Below are positions 13,297 through 21,852 of a DNA stretch of 34,552 bases, in pieces. The notes beneath the pieces were generated by a model, which searched no databases, was not told the DNA's origin, and saw only the letters and a list, made by a program, of their open reading frames with translations. The DNA is from SKLM01 sp964575455 (GTDB lineage: Bacteria > Chloroflexota > Anaerolineae > B4-G1): positions 1 through 34,552 of the forward strand of contig CAZNRX010000039.1 in assembly GCA_964575455.1 (NCBI GenBank). The letters are read 5' to 3'. Position 1 is the stretch's first letter. Every line of letters begins with the position of its first letter. The position numbers and the translations under genes are program-made.

Positions 13297-15621
13297 CTAG
13301 CGGGACCAGACCGGCCCGCGGTCGCTCGATCCGGGCGCGTTCGAGAGGTTGGAGGCCCACCCACCGCCCGCCGGGATCAGGTAGAGCTCCTGGTTCCCGT
13401 CCCGCTCGGAGGTGAACGCGATCCACCGCCCGTCCGGCGACCAGGCGGGGTAGCCGTTCAGGGCCTGGCCCGACTGGCTCTCTCTCACGCGTCGGGGATG
13501 GGCCGGGTCGTGGACGTTCAACACGCCGATCTCGCGCCTCCGCTGACCGCCCTCCATCACGACCATGGTGTAGGCGATCTCATCGCCCCCGGGCGACCAC
13601 GTCGGATGGGCGTCAGAGTAGGGGCTGGTCGTGAGCTGCCGGTCAGCCTCGGTGGTCAGGTCGAGGAGGAAGAGGTCGTAGTTCCCCGTGCGACGGGAGG
13701 TGTAGACTAGGCGCGTGCCGTCCGGCGACCAGTCGGGGAAGCTGTCCCAGGCCGCGTTGTGGGTCAGCTGCCTGCGTCCCGTGCCGTCGGCGTTGATGAC
13801 GAGGAGCTCCCAATCTCCATCGCGATTGGAGACGAAGGCGATGCGCGAGCCATCGGGCGACCAGACCGGGTGGATGTCGTCGGCTGGATCGCACGTCAGC
13901 TGGGTCCAGCGACCCCCGGCGGCGTCCATCACGTAGAGGTCGCCGTTGCCGCTCCTGTTGGCGGTGAAGGCGATCCTGGTGCCGTCGGGCGACCAGCTGG
14001 GGTCGCCCTCGTCCGCCGGGTCGTACGTGATGCGCGTCAGCCCTGACCCATCGGGCAGGATGCGGTAGATGTCGCTGCTGCCCCCGCGGTCGCTGGTGAA
14101 GAGGATGGGCGCGTTGGCCACGTCCAGCGGCGCCAGATAGACGCCGCTGGCCCACCCGCGTCGTGCGGTCGCGAAGACCTGGACGTGGTACCAGACCCGT
14201 TGCCCATCCCACAGGCCGTCCTCCAACACGTCCACGGTCGTGCCCCGCGGCATCTCGGCCAGCTTGGCGGCATTCAGGTTGGGCGCGTCCCGCAGGCTGA
14301 GCCTCTCGACGCCCAGCACCATCATGCGCCTGCCCGAGGAGGGGCTCTCCGGCTCGCGGGCGGGCGTGCGATGCGCCGCGACGGCGGCCTCTATGGACGG
14401 GCGGGCCGCGTTGATGGGCCGGGCGCGGGCGAGCACGTCGCCGGAGCCGGTGCGCTCGGACTGCGTGGGGATGCCGATCAGCTCGCCCTTGTCGTTGAGC
14501 AGCATGCCGCCGCTGTTGCCGTTGCTGATCACGGCGTCGGTCTTGATCCAGCTCTCGCTGTGGGTCGTGACTACGCCCTCGGTCCAGGCGAGGCGCCCCC
14601 CGGCGTAGTCCGGGAACCCGAGCTGCCGCACCTGATCCCCCGTCCTGACGCGGTCGCTGTCGCCCAGCGGGATGGCGGGGAGGTTGAACGGCCCGCTGAC
14701 GCGGCCCTCGTCTGCGCCGTGCGTGATCCGCAGGATGGCGAAGTCGAGTATCGGGTCGGAGTACTGGGGCAGCACCTGAGCCCAGTAGCTGAACTCGGGG
14801 AACTGGTCGGGGTCGGTGGTCAGGTAGATCTTGGCGTGGCCGCTCTCGTTGAGCAGCTCGCCGGACCAGGTGCTGACCACGTGCCAATTGGTGATGATCA
14901 GCCCCTTCTCGCCGTCCACGATGGAGCCGGATCCACTCTTGTCCCGCCCCAGGAAATGGTCGTTCGGCATCCGGATCCTGACCAGCGAGCGGGCCGCCCG
15001 CCTTACCAGTTCCTCGGGGCCGGGCGTGGGCGTCGGCGTGGGGGGCACGGGCGTTGGCGTGGGAGCCAGGATGGTGAAGCTGGCCGATTGGACCTGCCGC
15101 TCGCCGATGAAGAGCTCCAGGCGGTAGGTCCCGGCGGGCAGGCCGTCGGCGTTGTAGTTCTTGATGTGGACCGGGCAAGCCCTCCCGCTGGAGCCGTAGC
15201 GGGCCCCGTCCCAGGCCAGCAGCTCGTCGCCCGACTGGAGGCTGCCGTCGCGGAACCAGCGGGCGCGGTACGTGGTGCCGGGGCTCAGGTCCTCATAGTC
15301 CCAGCAGGCGTGGATCTCCCTTGTGTGCGGCGGGAAGGTCTGGCCCGCCTGCTGTGTCTCGTTCGGCTGCGCGCTCGTGCCGAACGCGATGGGGCCGAAC
15401 CGGGGCGTCGGCGTCGGCGAGGGGGTCTGCGTCGGTGTGGCTGTGGTGGTTGCTGTGGCCGTCGGCATGGGCGATGGGGTAAAGGTGGCGGTGGGGGGGA
15501 GGAGATCTGCCATGACGGTTGAGATCGGCGACCAGTAGGTGGCGGTCAGGATCAGTATCACTCCCAGCGCGCCGAGTATGAACAGATAGATGGGGATGAG
15601 AATCGTTTTCGTGCGGGACAT
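13297..15621 (-). CDS. Anchored trypsin-like protease with SH3 and TolB-propeller domains
   Basis: 774 residues, start supported by AAAGGAGGG. Layout: membrane anchor (about 7-28), Thr/Pro-rich linker (41-74), a beta-rich domain of unknown type (75-186), a second Pro-Thr linker (187-201), and an HtrA-like serine protease domain (about 204-415) with His 247 in TNWHVV, Asp 293 in LDFAIL and Ser 370 in SNGNSGG. A bacterial SH3 domain follows (about 436-499, LSLRDAPNLNAAKLAEMPRG). The C-terminal 270 residues form a TolB-like propeller with repeated WSPDG motifs (at least five). There is no PDZ domain, unlike typical HtrA. It should sit on the cell surface; the propeller may read out or bind wall or protein substrates. 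The TolB repeats also resemble DPP-type sensors, so a sensing role is possible. Confidence 0.88.
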   Translation of the reverse strand: MSRTKTILIPIYLFILGALGVILILTATYWSPISTVMADLLPPTATFTPSPMPTATATTTATPTQTPSPTPTPRFGPIAFGTSAQPNETQQAGQTFPPHTREIHACWDYEDLSPGTTYRARWFRDGSLQSGDELLAWDGARYGSSGRACPVHIKNYNADGLPAGTYRLELFIGERQVQSASFTILAPTPTPVPPTPTPTPGPEELVRRAARSLVRIRMPNDHFLGRDKSGSGSIVDGEKGLIITNWHVVSTWSGELLNESGHAKIYLTTDPDQFPEFSYWAQVLPQYSDPILDFAILRITHGADEGRVSGPFNLPAIPLGDSDRVRTGDQVRQLGFPDYAGGRLAWTEGVVTTHSESWIKTDAVISNGNSGGMLLNDKGELIGIPTQSERTGSGDVLARARPINAARPSIEAAVAAHRTPAREPESPSSGRRMMVLGVERLSLRDAPNLNAAKLAEMPRGTTVDVLEDGLWDGQRVWYHVQVFATARRGWASGVYLAPLDVANAPILFTSDRGGSSDIYRILPDGSGLTRITYDPADEGDPSWSPDGTRIAFTANRSGNGDLYVMDAAGGRWTQLTCDPADDIHPVWSPDGSRIAFVSNRDGDWELLVINADGTGRRQLTHNAAWDSFPDWSPDGTRLVYTSRRTGNYDLFLLDLTTEADRQLTTSPYSDAHPTWSPGGDEIAYTMVVMEGGQRRREIGVLNVHDPAHPRRVRESQSGQALNGYPAWSPDGRWIAFTSERDGNQELYLIPAGGGWASNLSNAPGSSDRGPVWSR

Positions 15622-15773
15622 CGGTACCCTCCTTTCGCTAACGACTCTGTTCGATCACCCAATGCTATTGTACAAGCTCGGGGCTGGCGTGGATGACGGG
15701 GTTATGACATGTTCCTGAGCCTTTGTCTGACGTTTCTGACCTTCATGACATGGATGCCTTGCACGTGCCGTTC

Positions 15774-15847
15774 GTGCGAGGCACCTGGGGTCTGTCCGTC
15801 TCAGGTGCAACGCACCATGGCTTGACGCTAGGCGGGTGCGTCGCACC
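15774..15847. repeat. cluster of GGTGC-N3-GCACC palindromes
   Basis: Three related palindromes: GTGCGAGGCAC (15775-15785 region), AGGTGCAACGCACC (15803-15816) and GGTGCGTCGCACC (15835-15847). The middle and last match the pair at 8743-8775. They lie upstream of the protease gene, and the reading frame of a peptide-binding-protein fragment ends at the edge of the cluster. Confidence 0.75.
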
Positions 15848-15858
15848 GTCTGCGCTCG

Positions 15859-15971
15859 GGGGATCGTTGGGGCTTCCTCGGCCCATAGCTCCTGGATAGC
15901 CTCGTAGATCGCTATCTGCATAATTGGGCGATGCTCTCTCGCTCAACTGCTGCAGCGATGGCCGTGCGAAC
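15859..15971 (-). pseudogene. Probable fragment of a solute-binding protein (SBP_bac_5 type)
   Basis: On the minus strand, VRTAIAAAVERE is followed in another frame by MQIAIYEAIQELWAEEAPTI. Together they resemble the C-terminal segment of oligopeptide/nickel-binding proteins (pattern: a short Ala-rich helix, then IYxxIQxxxAEEAPTIP). A one-step frameshift near 15930 joins the two. Nothing similar is seen on either side; the match ends where the palindrome cluster begins. I rate this as a relic, recognised by pattern only. Confidence 0.38.
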
Positions 15972-16111
15972 CTCTGTGCTGGACACTGGCGAAAATCGTT
16001 GACAAGTGTACCTGAACAAGTGAGTATTGGTGGCCTCCTGGCAGGGTGGACCAGCAGACGTCGGGTTTGAGAATCGACGACTGCTGATCTGAGCACACGT
16101 TGGAGGCGTGA

Positions 16112-17204
16112 CTAGACGTAGAGCGGTTCTCGCAGGAAGCGTTGCATGACAGCCTCGATGTCGCCGGTGGCGATGGCTTCCTGACAAGCCCCGATGGGCC
16201 AGTCGCAGGCGTGCTCGTCCCGATGTAGCCGGATGACATCGGCAGGGTTCTGCACACGAGGGTCTGTGAAGGGAGAGATCCGTACTGATGAAGTACGCCG
16301 GGTGTTGATCCCGGTAGTGCCTTTTCGTTGCCAACCCACGGACGTCGAAGGGGACCCTTCTCAGGCGACCTGTGAGGTGACGCATAAGGAAGGTGCGACT
16401 CGAACCATCCGTAGCAGATATGTCGACGCGGACATACCGCCGGTGCCGTTGGGCCAAGAAGCGCTGATCGAGGCGTTGACCGCTCAAGTGACGGTTGGAT
16501 CGGACGCCGCAGGTGGCGTGCCAACCCTGACGCTGGATGTAATTGAGCATACGCCCGGAGGCGTACCAGGCGTCGAACTGGACGTAGACCTCCACGTCTC
16601 TGGGAATCAACTGGCGCAACTGTTCCAGAATCTGTCGTGCCAGACGATACTTGCAGATGAAGTGCAGACGCTGCTCTGGTGGGCGGTGACGATTGATTCG
16701 ACGTACGGTCCTTTCGCGCAGGTAGGGTCGAAGGATGAAGGTGAAGGTCCAGTCGCCAGCCGCGATGTTGCAGGCCAGATAGGCCCATGCGTTCTGGTAG
16801 CGATGCCGCTTCTTCTGACTGTGCGAGTGATAGTAGTGTCAGTCCACCCCTTGAAGACAATGGGTAGCGGGATCCTTGATAGCTAGGGAGTCGTCCAGGT
16901 TGACTAAGAGACGGCGCGGTTGGCCTAGCCGTTCCATCCGTTCCAAAGCCGTCTGAATCAAGAAACTGGCTAGCGGCTTGTGGATGTCGTCTGCTGTCCA
17001 TGGTGCGATGCGGAACGTGTCGGCGACATTGGACGGGTCGACATAGCTGACGAACTGACGCTGGATCTCGGCCACATTCGTGATGTGCCGCAGTTGCGGT
17101 GCACTGACCTTCAGATCAAGCTGACTGATGAAATTGCATAACGACGGACTGTTGTGTAGAATACGAGTGAGCAGGGGTATAACCCTACGAGTATCTACAT
17201 CCAT
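16112..17204 (-). pseudogene. Degenerate DDE transposase (IS701/IS4-like)
   Basis: Reading from ATG 17204, the frame encodes LLVNLDDSLAIKDPATHCLQ, a first catalytic-type Asp in a setting typical of IS701-like transposases, but is broken by TGA at 16841-16839. The same frame continues with KKRHRYQNAWAYLACNIAAG, then PRDVEVYVQFDAWYASGRML with the second Asp, and AYFISTDLSL. After this a frame change near 16280-16300 is needed to reach NPADVIRLHRDEHACDW and GDIEAVMQRFLREPLYV, the usual C-terminal end. The segment that normally carries the third acidic residue is missing between the two parts, so the gene is inactivated by a stop, a frameshift and an internal deletion. Clear terminal inverted repeats were not found. 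The start is only 24 bases from the stop of the amidohydrolase gene. Confidence 0.78.
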
Positions 17205-17227
17205 ACCCGACGCCGCCTGGCGCTCGA

Positions 17228-18448
17228 TCAGGCCTCCTTGTCCTCCCGCCGGTACGCTGTCTCGCCGTCCACCAACACCCACTCGACTACGGATCGGAAA
17301 TCGAACGGATGGCCGCTCAGGACCACAACGTCCGCGTCCTTGCCCTCCTCCAGGCTTCCCACACGGTCGTCGACGCCGATGATCTCCGCCGGATGGATGG
17401 TCACGGCCTTCAGGGCCTCCTCCTCCGGCAGACCCTCGCGCATGGCCAGGGCTGCGTTGATGGTTAAATACTTGACCGCCGACATCTCATCGGTCTGAAT
17501 GGCCACCTTGACGCCGGCCTTGGCCATGAGCCCGGGGTTCTTGGGCGTCATATCCTTCAGCTCATACTTCGTGCGCGAGAAGAAGATTGGACCGGCCGTG
17601 ACTGGGATCTCCTTCTCCGCCAGAATCTTGGCGATCTTGTACCCCTCGGTGGCGTGCTCCAGCGTGAGATCCAGGTCGAACTCCTCGGCGATTCGAATGG
17701 CGGTCAGCATGTCATCGGCCCGATGGGCGTGGATGCGGGCCTTCATCTCCCCGCGCAGCACCTTGCTCAGCGCCTCCAGCTTCAGGTCTCGCTCCGGCGG
17801 ATCCGGCCTCTTGGCATCTTGATCGCCGGACTCGACGCTGGCCTCATAGTCGGCCAGTTTCTCCTCGTACCGGTTCCACTTCTCCAGGTAGTTGCGCGCC
17901 TCCACCAGCGCGACGCGCAGGGTGGCGGCGTTTCCCATTCGCGTGGACGGCGTTTTCTTCTGCTCGCCGTAGACCCTCTTCGGATTCTCTCCCAGAGCCA
18001 TCTTCATACCCGCTGGCTCCAGAAGCACCATGTCCTCGATAGCGGGCTTGGGCACCGTCTTGAGGCATACCCATTGTCCGCCGATCAGGTTGCCGCTGCC
18101 GGGTCCGGTGAGCACCGTCGTGACGCCGGCCGCCACCAGCTCCTCGAACGCCTGGTCCTCGGGATGAACGGCATCCAGAGCGCGCAGGTGCGGCGTGATC
18201 GGATCGGTCAACTCGTTGCCGTCGGAGTACTCCCACCCGATGCCATCGGGGAAGATCCCCACGTGGCAGTGAGCATCAATCATGCCCGGCATCACCACCT
18301 TACCAGCGACGTCGTGCACCTCCGCTTCCGGAGGGATCTCCACGTCCTCGCCCACCGCGACGATGCGCCCGTCGTCGACGAGGGCCGTGCCGCGTTCCAG
18401 GGTTCCCTGTGTGATGGTCAAAACGTTCCCGTTCGTGATAGCGATCAC
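17228..18448 (-). CDS. Amidohydrolase (imidazolonepropionase-like)
   Basis: 406 residues of the metal-dependent amidohydrolase superfamily. The start is a GTG at 18448 with GGAG about 8 bases upstream. The N-terminal composite beta domain is followed by VVMPGMIDAHCHVGIFPDG with the HxH metal ligands, then IHAHRADDM and LTLEHATEG with two more histidines, IQTDEMSAVKYLTINAALA with the metal-binding Asp, and the closing HPAEIIGVDDRVGSLEEGKDADVVVLSG. Such proteins hydrolyse cyclic amides or dipeptides; the exact substrate cannot be set here. It is transcribed divergently from the VIT-VWA gene. A dead transposase lies directly after its stop but has not truncated it. Confidence 0.9.
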   Translation of the reverse strand: MIAITNGNVLTITQGTLERGTALVDDGRIVAVGEDVEIPPEAEVHDVAGKVVMPGMIDAHCHVGIFPDGIGWEYSDGNELTDPITPHLRALDAVHPEDQAFEELVAAGVTTVLTGPGSGNLIGGQWVCLKTVPKPAIEDMVLLEPAGMKMALGENPKRVYGEQKKTPSTRMGNAATLRVALVEARNYLEKWNRYEEKLADYEASVESGDQDAKRPDPPERDLKLEALSKVLRGEMKARIHAHRADDMLTAIRIAEEFDLDLTLEHATEGYKIAKILAEKEIPVTAGPIFFSRTKYELKDMTPKNPGLMAKAGVKVAIQTDEMSAVKYLTINAALAMREGLPEEEALKAVTIHPAEIIGVDDRVGSLEEGKDADVVVLSGHPFDFRSVVEWVLVDGETAYRREDKEA

Positions 18449-18552
18449 TGAGCCTTCTCCTTCCTCAGTATCCTTCTGCCTGAGCCTGTTCCTTGCGACC
18501 GCCGCCGTGGAATCCGGTGGCAGTCGGAGCGCTGAACGTCGTCAACAGACTA

Positions 18553-18581
18553 ACGATATCACTAAGTTGGCCCTTGGTCAA
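18553..18581 (-). promoter_or_regulatory. promoter of the amidohydrolase gene
   Basis: On the minus strand TTGACC (18581-18576) and TATCGT (18558-18553) are separated by 17 bases, about 105 bases upstream of the GTG start. The 232-base divergent region holds this promoter; a clear promoter for the plus-strand VIT-VWA gene was not identified. Confidence 0.6.
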
Positions 18582-18680
18582 ATCGGCCACGGCATAGAAA
18601 CCCGGAACATTATGGCGGCCTTGGTCGTCTGAAAGACGAGAGCCCCTCGTGACATGGGGCGTGAGATGAGGAGGAGAGAG

Positions 18681-21134
18681 ATGACTTGGGTCCGCTTTCT
18701 GAGTGTTCTATCGATCGTGAGTGTCTGTCTTGTCGCTGCCGTCCCCGCCCTGGCTGACGGTGTGATCATTCCAGACCCTCCACCCGGTCCTGAGCCGCTG
18801 CCGCTGCGTGATACCTGGCTCACGATCCGCTACCACCGTGTCAGCGTCTCGATCGATCGCCAGGTGGCCGTCACGCGCATCGAACAGGAGTTTCTCAACG
18901 AGCACGAGTGGGAGGCCGAGGGAACCTATATCTTTCCGCTTCCGGAGCGCGCCTCGGTCTCTGAGTTCACCATGTGGGTCGACGGGGAGCCCGTCGAGAG
19001 CCAGATCCTGGAGGCTGGCGAGGCCCGCGAGATCTACGAGGGGATCGTGCGGCGCCGACGCGACCCGGCCCTCCTGGAGTACGTTGGCCGGAGCGCCGTG
19101 AAGGCGCGCATCTTCCCCATTCCCCCGGGCGGTTCGCGCAAGGTCGAGCTGGAGTACACGGAGGTCCTGCCCGTCGATAACGGGCTGGTTCGTTACGTCT
19201 ATCCCCTCAGCACGGCTGGATCAGCTAAGAGGTTCTCCGCTCGGCCGCTCGAGCAGTGCTCCGTTCACGTCGACGTCCGCTCCGAGGATGCGATGCACGC
19301 CATCTACTCGCCCACCCATCAGGACCGCGTCTCCATTCAGCGCGAGGGCGACCATCGCGCGAACGTGGGGTACGAGGAGGTGGACGTGCTGCCGGGCCAG
19401 GACTTCGAGCTGGTCTACACGGTCAGTCAAGAGGATGTGGGGCTCAATCTGCTCACCTTCCAGGAGGCTGAGGATAGAGGCTTCTTTCTCCTCCTGGCAG
19501 CGCCAACGGTCGAGGTCGCGAGCGAGCGGGTGGTACCGCGGGACGTCATCCTGATCCTGGACACGTCCGGCTCCATGGAGGGGGAGAAGCTGGCGCAGGC
19601 CAAGGGCGCGCTGACCTACGTGCTGCAGCACCTCAACCAGGAGGATCGTTTCAACGTCCTCGCTTTCTCCAGCGGACTGAACCGCTATGCCGGGGGCCTG
19701 CGGCCGGCGTCGGAAGCGCCTCGAGCCGCCAACTGGGTGCAGGGTCTCGAGGCCATAGGGGGCACGAACATCAATCGGGCGCTGCTGGAGGCCCTGTCCT
19801 TCACCGGTGACGAGCCGCACGACGAGGATCGTCCCGTGGTCCTGATCTTCCTCACCGATGGGCTGCCCACCGAGGGCGTGACCAAGATCGAGCAGATCCT
19901 GGCCAACGTCGAATCCGAAGCTCCGAGGAACGTGCGCCTCTTTCCCTTCGGCGTGGGTGACGACGTGAACACGATCCTCCTGGATGCCCTGGCGGAGCAG
20001 AACCGGGGTGCCGCCAGCTACGTTCGCCCTCAAGAGCGCATCGACGAGGAGGTCTCCGGCTTCTACGCCAAGATCAAGACGCCGGTGCTGACCGATCTGG
20101 CGCTCGACTTTGGCGACGTGATGGTGGAGGACGCCTACCCGACTGCGCTGTCGGACCTGTTCGCTGGCACGCAGTTGATCCTGACCGGGCGCTATCGCCT
20201 GCCGCCTTCCCACCGTGGGGATACCCGCATCAAGCTCAGCGGACGGGTGGGCGGCGCGGCGCGCGAGTTCATCTACGAGGCCACGTTCGGCGCCGACCGG
20301 GGTGACGATGGCTCGACCGAGCCGACGGCGAGCTTCATCCCCCGCCTCTGGGCCACACGCAAGATCGGCCACCTGCTGACCCAGATCCGGCTTCATGGCG
20401 AGAAGGAGGAGTGGGTGGACGCCGTGGTTGACCTGAGTGTGCGCTACGGCATCATCACGCCTTACACCTCCTTCCTGATCAGCGACGAGGATATCCTGAC
20501 CGCCGCTGGGCGCGAGGAGGCGGCGAAGGAGTACATGGCTATGCCGACTCCCGCCGCGTCTGGAGCGCCAGCGGTGGAGATGGCTGAGGAGGAGGCCGAG
20601 ATGCGATCCGCGGACTCGGCTGCTCCCTCCATGGGGAGCGGCGAAGGAGGGGCCGCGGGGGAGTGGGAGCGGGCCGTGCGACACGTCGGCGCGCAGACCT
20701 TCGTCCTCGAAGACGGCGTTTGGATGGACACGACCTTCGACCCGGACGCGATGGGGACTGAGCAGGTGGCCTTCGGCTCCGAGGGTTACTTCGATCTGCT
20801 CGCGGCCTGGCCGTCTTGGGGGGACTACCTGGCGCTGGGCGATCACGTCATCTTCGTTGCCGAGGTCGACGGCGCGCTGGTGGCCTACGAGATGGTGGCA
20901 GACGGGGAGGACACAGGTCAGGTCTCACTCACAGAGACGACGCGGCCTCCTCGACCAATGCCAACGGGTGAACCTGCCGAGGGCGATCAGTCGACGCCGA
21001 CGTTGGCCAACCCCGACGACGTGGTGCCTGTGGTGTCAAGCGGCCTCTGCCTGGGCCCGCTGGCGGTGTCCGCCCTGGCGTCGGCCACGTTGGCCGTGCT
21101 GGTGGTACGGCGGGGCTGGCGCCGGGATAGCTAG
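18681..21134 (+). CDS. VIT and VWA domain surface protein
   Basis: 817 residues. The ATG at 18681 follows AGGAGGAG and starts MTWVRFLSVLSIVSVCLVAA, a signal peptide ending near ALA-DG; an in-frame start at 18654 would precede it with a charged stretch. Residues about 40-165 form a VIT domain (FLNEHEWEAEGTYIFPLPER, then the usual RKVELEYTEVLP end). A von Willebrand A domain follows with the MIDAS motif DTSGS at 294-298 and FLTDGLPTEG. The region GIITPYTSFLISDEDI is the conserved end of the inter-alpha-trypsin-inhibitor-like core. An Ala/Glu-rich low-complexity stretch and a C-terminal membrane helix followed by RRGWRRDS complete it. It probably works as a metal-dependent adhesion or assembly protein anchored to the membrane. 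Confidence 0.92.
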   Translation: MTWVRFLSVLSIVSVCLVAAVPALADGVIIPDPPPGPEPLPLRDTWLTIRYHRVSVSIDRQVAVTRIEQEFLNEHEWEAEGTYIFPLPERASVSEFTMWVDGEPVESQILEAGEAREIYEGIVRRRRDPALLEYVGRSAVKARIFPIPPGGSRKVELEYTEVLPVDNGLVRYVYPLSTAGSAKRFSARPLEQCSVHVDVRSEDAMHAIYSPTHQDRVSIQREGDHRANVGYEEVDVLPGQDFELVYTVSQEDVGLNLLTFQEAEDRGFFLLLAAPTVEVASERVVPRDVILILDTSGSMEGEKLAQAKGALTYVLQHLNQEDRFNVLAFSSGLNRYAGGLRPASEAPRAANWVQGLEAIGGTNINRALLEALSFTGDEPHDEDRPVVLIFLTDGLPTEGVTKIEQILANVESEAPRNVRLFPFGVGDDVNTILLDALAEQNRGAASYVRPQERIDEEVSGFYAKIKTPVLTDLALDFGDVMVEDAYPTALSDLFAGTQLILTGRYRLPPSHRGDTRIKLSGRVGGAAREFIYEATFGADRGDDGSTEPTASFIPRLWATRKIGHLLTQIRLHGEKEEWVDAVVDLSVRYGIITPYTSFLISDEDILTAAGREEAAKEYMAMPTPAASGAPAVEMAEEEAEMRSADSAAPSMGSGEGGAAGEWERAVRHVGAQTFVLEDGVWMDTTFDPDAMGTEQVAFGSEGYFDLLAAWPSWGDYLALGDHVIFVAEVDGALVAYEMVADGEDTGQVSLTETTRPPRPMPTGEPAEGDQSTPTLANPDDVVPVVSSGLCLGPLAVSALASATLAVLVVRRGWRRDS

Positions 21135-21171
21135 CCCTGCGTGTTCGGGCCGGGCGTCTGGGCCATGCAGA

Positions 21172-21198
21172 AAGCCTGCCCCGAGGAGGGGCAGGCTT
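21172..21198. terminator. Rho-independent terminator, bidirectional
   Basis: Perfect 11-bp stem AAGCCTGCCCC / GGGGCAGGCTT with a 5-base loop GAGGA, 38 bases after the VIT-VWA stop. A pyrimidine-rich tail CTTCTTCC follows on the plus strand; on the minus strand the stem ends in TTTCTGC. It can serve both convergent genes. Confidence 0.8.
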
Positions 21199-21257
21199 CT
21201 TCCATTGGAAGTGAGGGACAGTCTCGATGGGCCGTCATTGGGTCGCCTACGTCTCGC

Positions 21258-21728
21258 CTACGTCTCGGCCTCGATCATCCCTTTCAGGTTCTCAAGGCTC
21301 TGCGCGATGGCGTGGCGCGTGGAGCGCCGTCTGATCAGCAGATCTAGCAGGAAGCCGATGACACCCCGGGGCTTGTAGTCCCAGATCAGGTCGAAGCGTG
21401 TGGTGCCAATCGCGGCCCCAGAGGAGCTGAAGCGCCAGGTCTCGCTGCCGCTCACGAAGCTGCTGCTCGGCGCGACATCCACCACCTCTACCTTCGAGCT
21501 GCTGGGGAAATGATGCTCGATGACCTCCGCGTCCCAGCTGAAGACGGCTCCCGCGGCCGGCTCCGTGTCAAAGCGGATCACCGACCCACGCCGAATGGGC
21601 TTGGGCGTGAGCACCTTTGCGCGCGTGACCCGCTCATCCCACTCGGGTCGGCGATCCATATCGTGGCAGAAGCGGAAGACCGTCGTCGCCCCTGCTGCTA
21701 TCTCAATCTGGTTCTCGATGTTGGGCAT
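21258..21728 (-). CDS. SRPBCC-family protein
   Basis: 156 residues with the layout of the START/Bet v1-like (polyketide cyclase) family: N-terminal NQIEIAAGATTVFRFCHDMD strand and helix, RRPEWDERVTRAKVL after it, a run of strands, and a C-terminal helix RHAIAQSLENLKGMIE. These proteins form a hydrophobic cavity for small ligands; the ligand is unknown and no catalytic residue is implied. The Shine-Dalgarno before the ATG is weak (GGGACG). It converges on the VIT-VWA gene, sharing the terminator at 21172-21198, and is separated by 124 bases from gcvPB upstream, with no recognised feature in that gap. Confidence 0.85.
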   Translation of the reverse strand: MPNIENQIEIAAGATTVFRFCHDMDRRPEWDERVTRAKVLTPKPIRRGSVIRFDTEPAAGAVFSWDAEVIEHHFPSSSKVEVVDVAPSSSFVSGSETWRFSSSGAAIGTTRFDLIWDYKPRGVIGFLLDLLIRRRSTRHAIAQSLENLKGMIEAET

Positions 21729-21852
21729 CGATCACGTCCCTTGCCCCAGTACATCCTGGCGGAAATCCCCACGCAGTCTACCCGCTCAAGGAACCGGAAT
21801 TTGGCAATTCCTGGTGAGCATGGTAATGGCGATGGACTCTCGCCGTCGTGTG

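Noticed and set aside
13643..15178. 511-codon minus-strand frame inside the protease gene, and a 445-codon plus-strand frame at 14185-15522
   Set aside because: Both overlap the protease-SH3-TolB gene in other frames, are Arg/Gly/Pro or Val/Ala/Gly rich, and have no recognisable domain.
19221..20846. 541-codon minus-strand frame opposite the VIT-VWA gene, and long plus-strand frames opposite gcvPA and gcvPB (such as 21520-22719)
   Set aside because: Shadow frames of well-supported genes with no independent start signals or domains.
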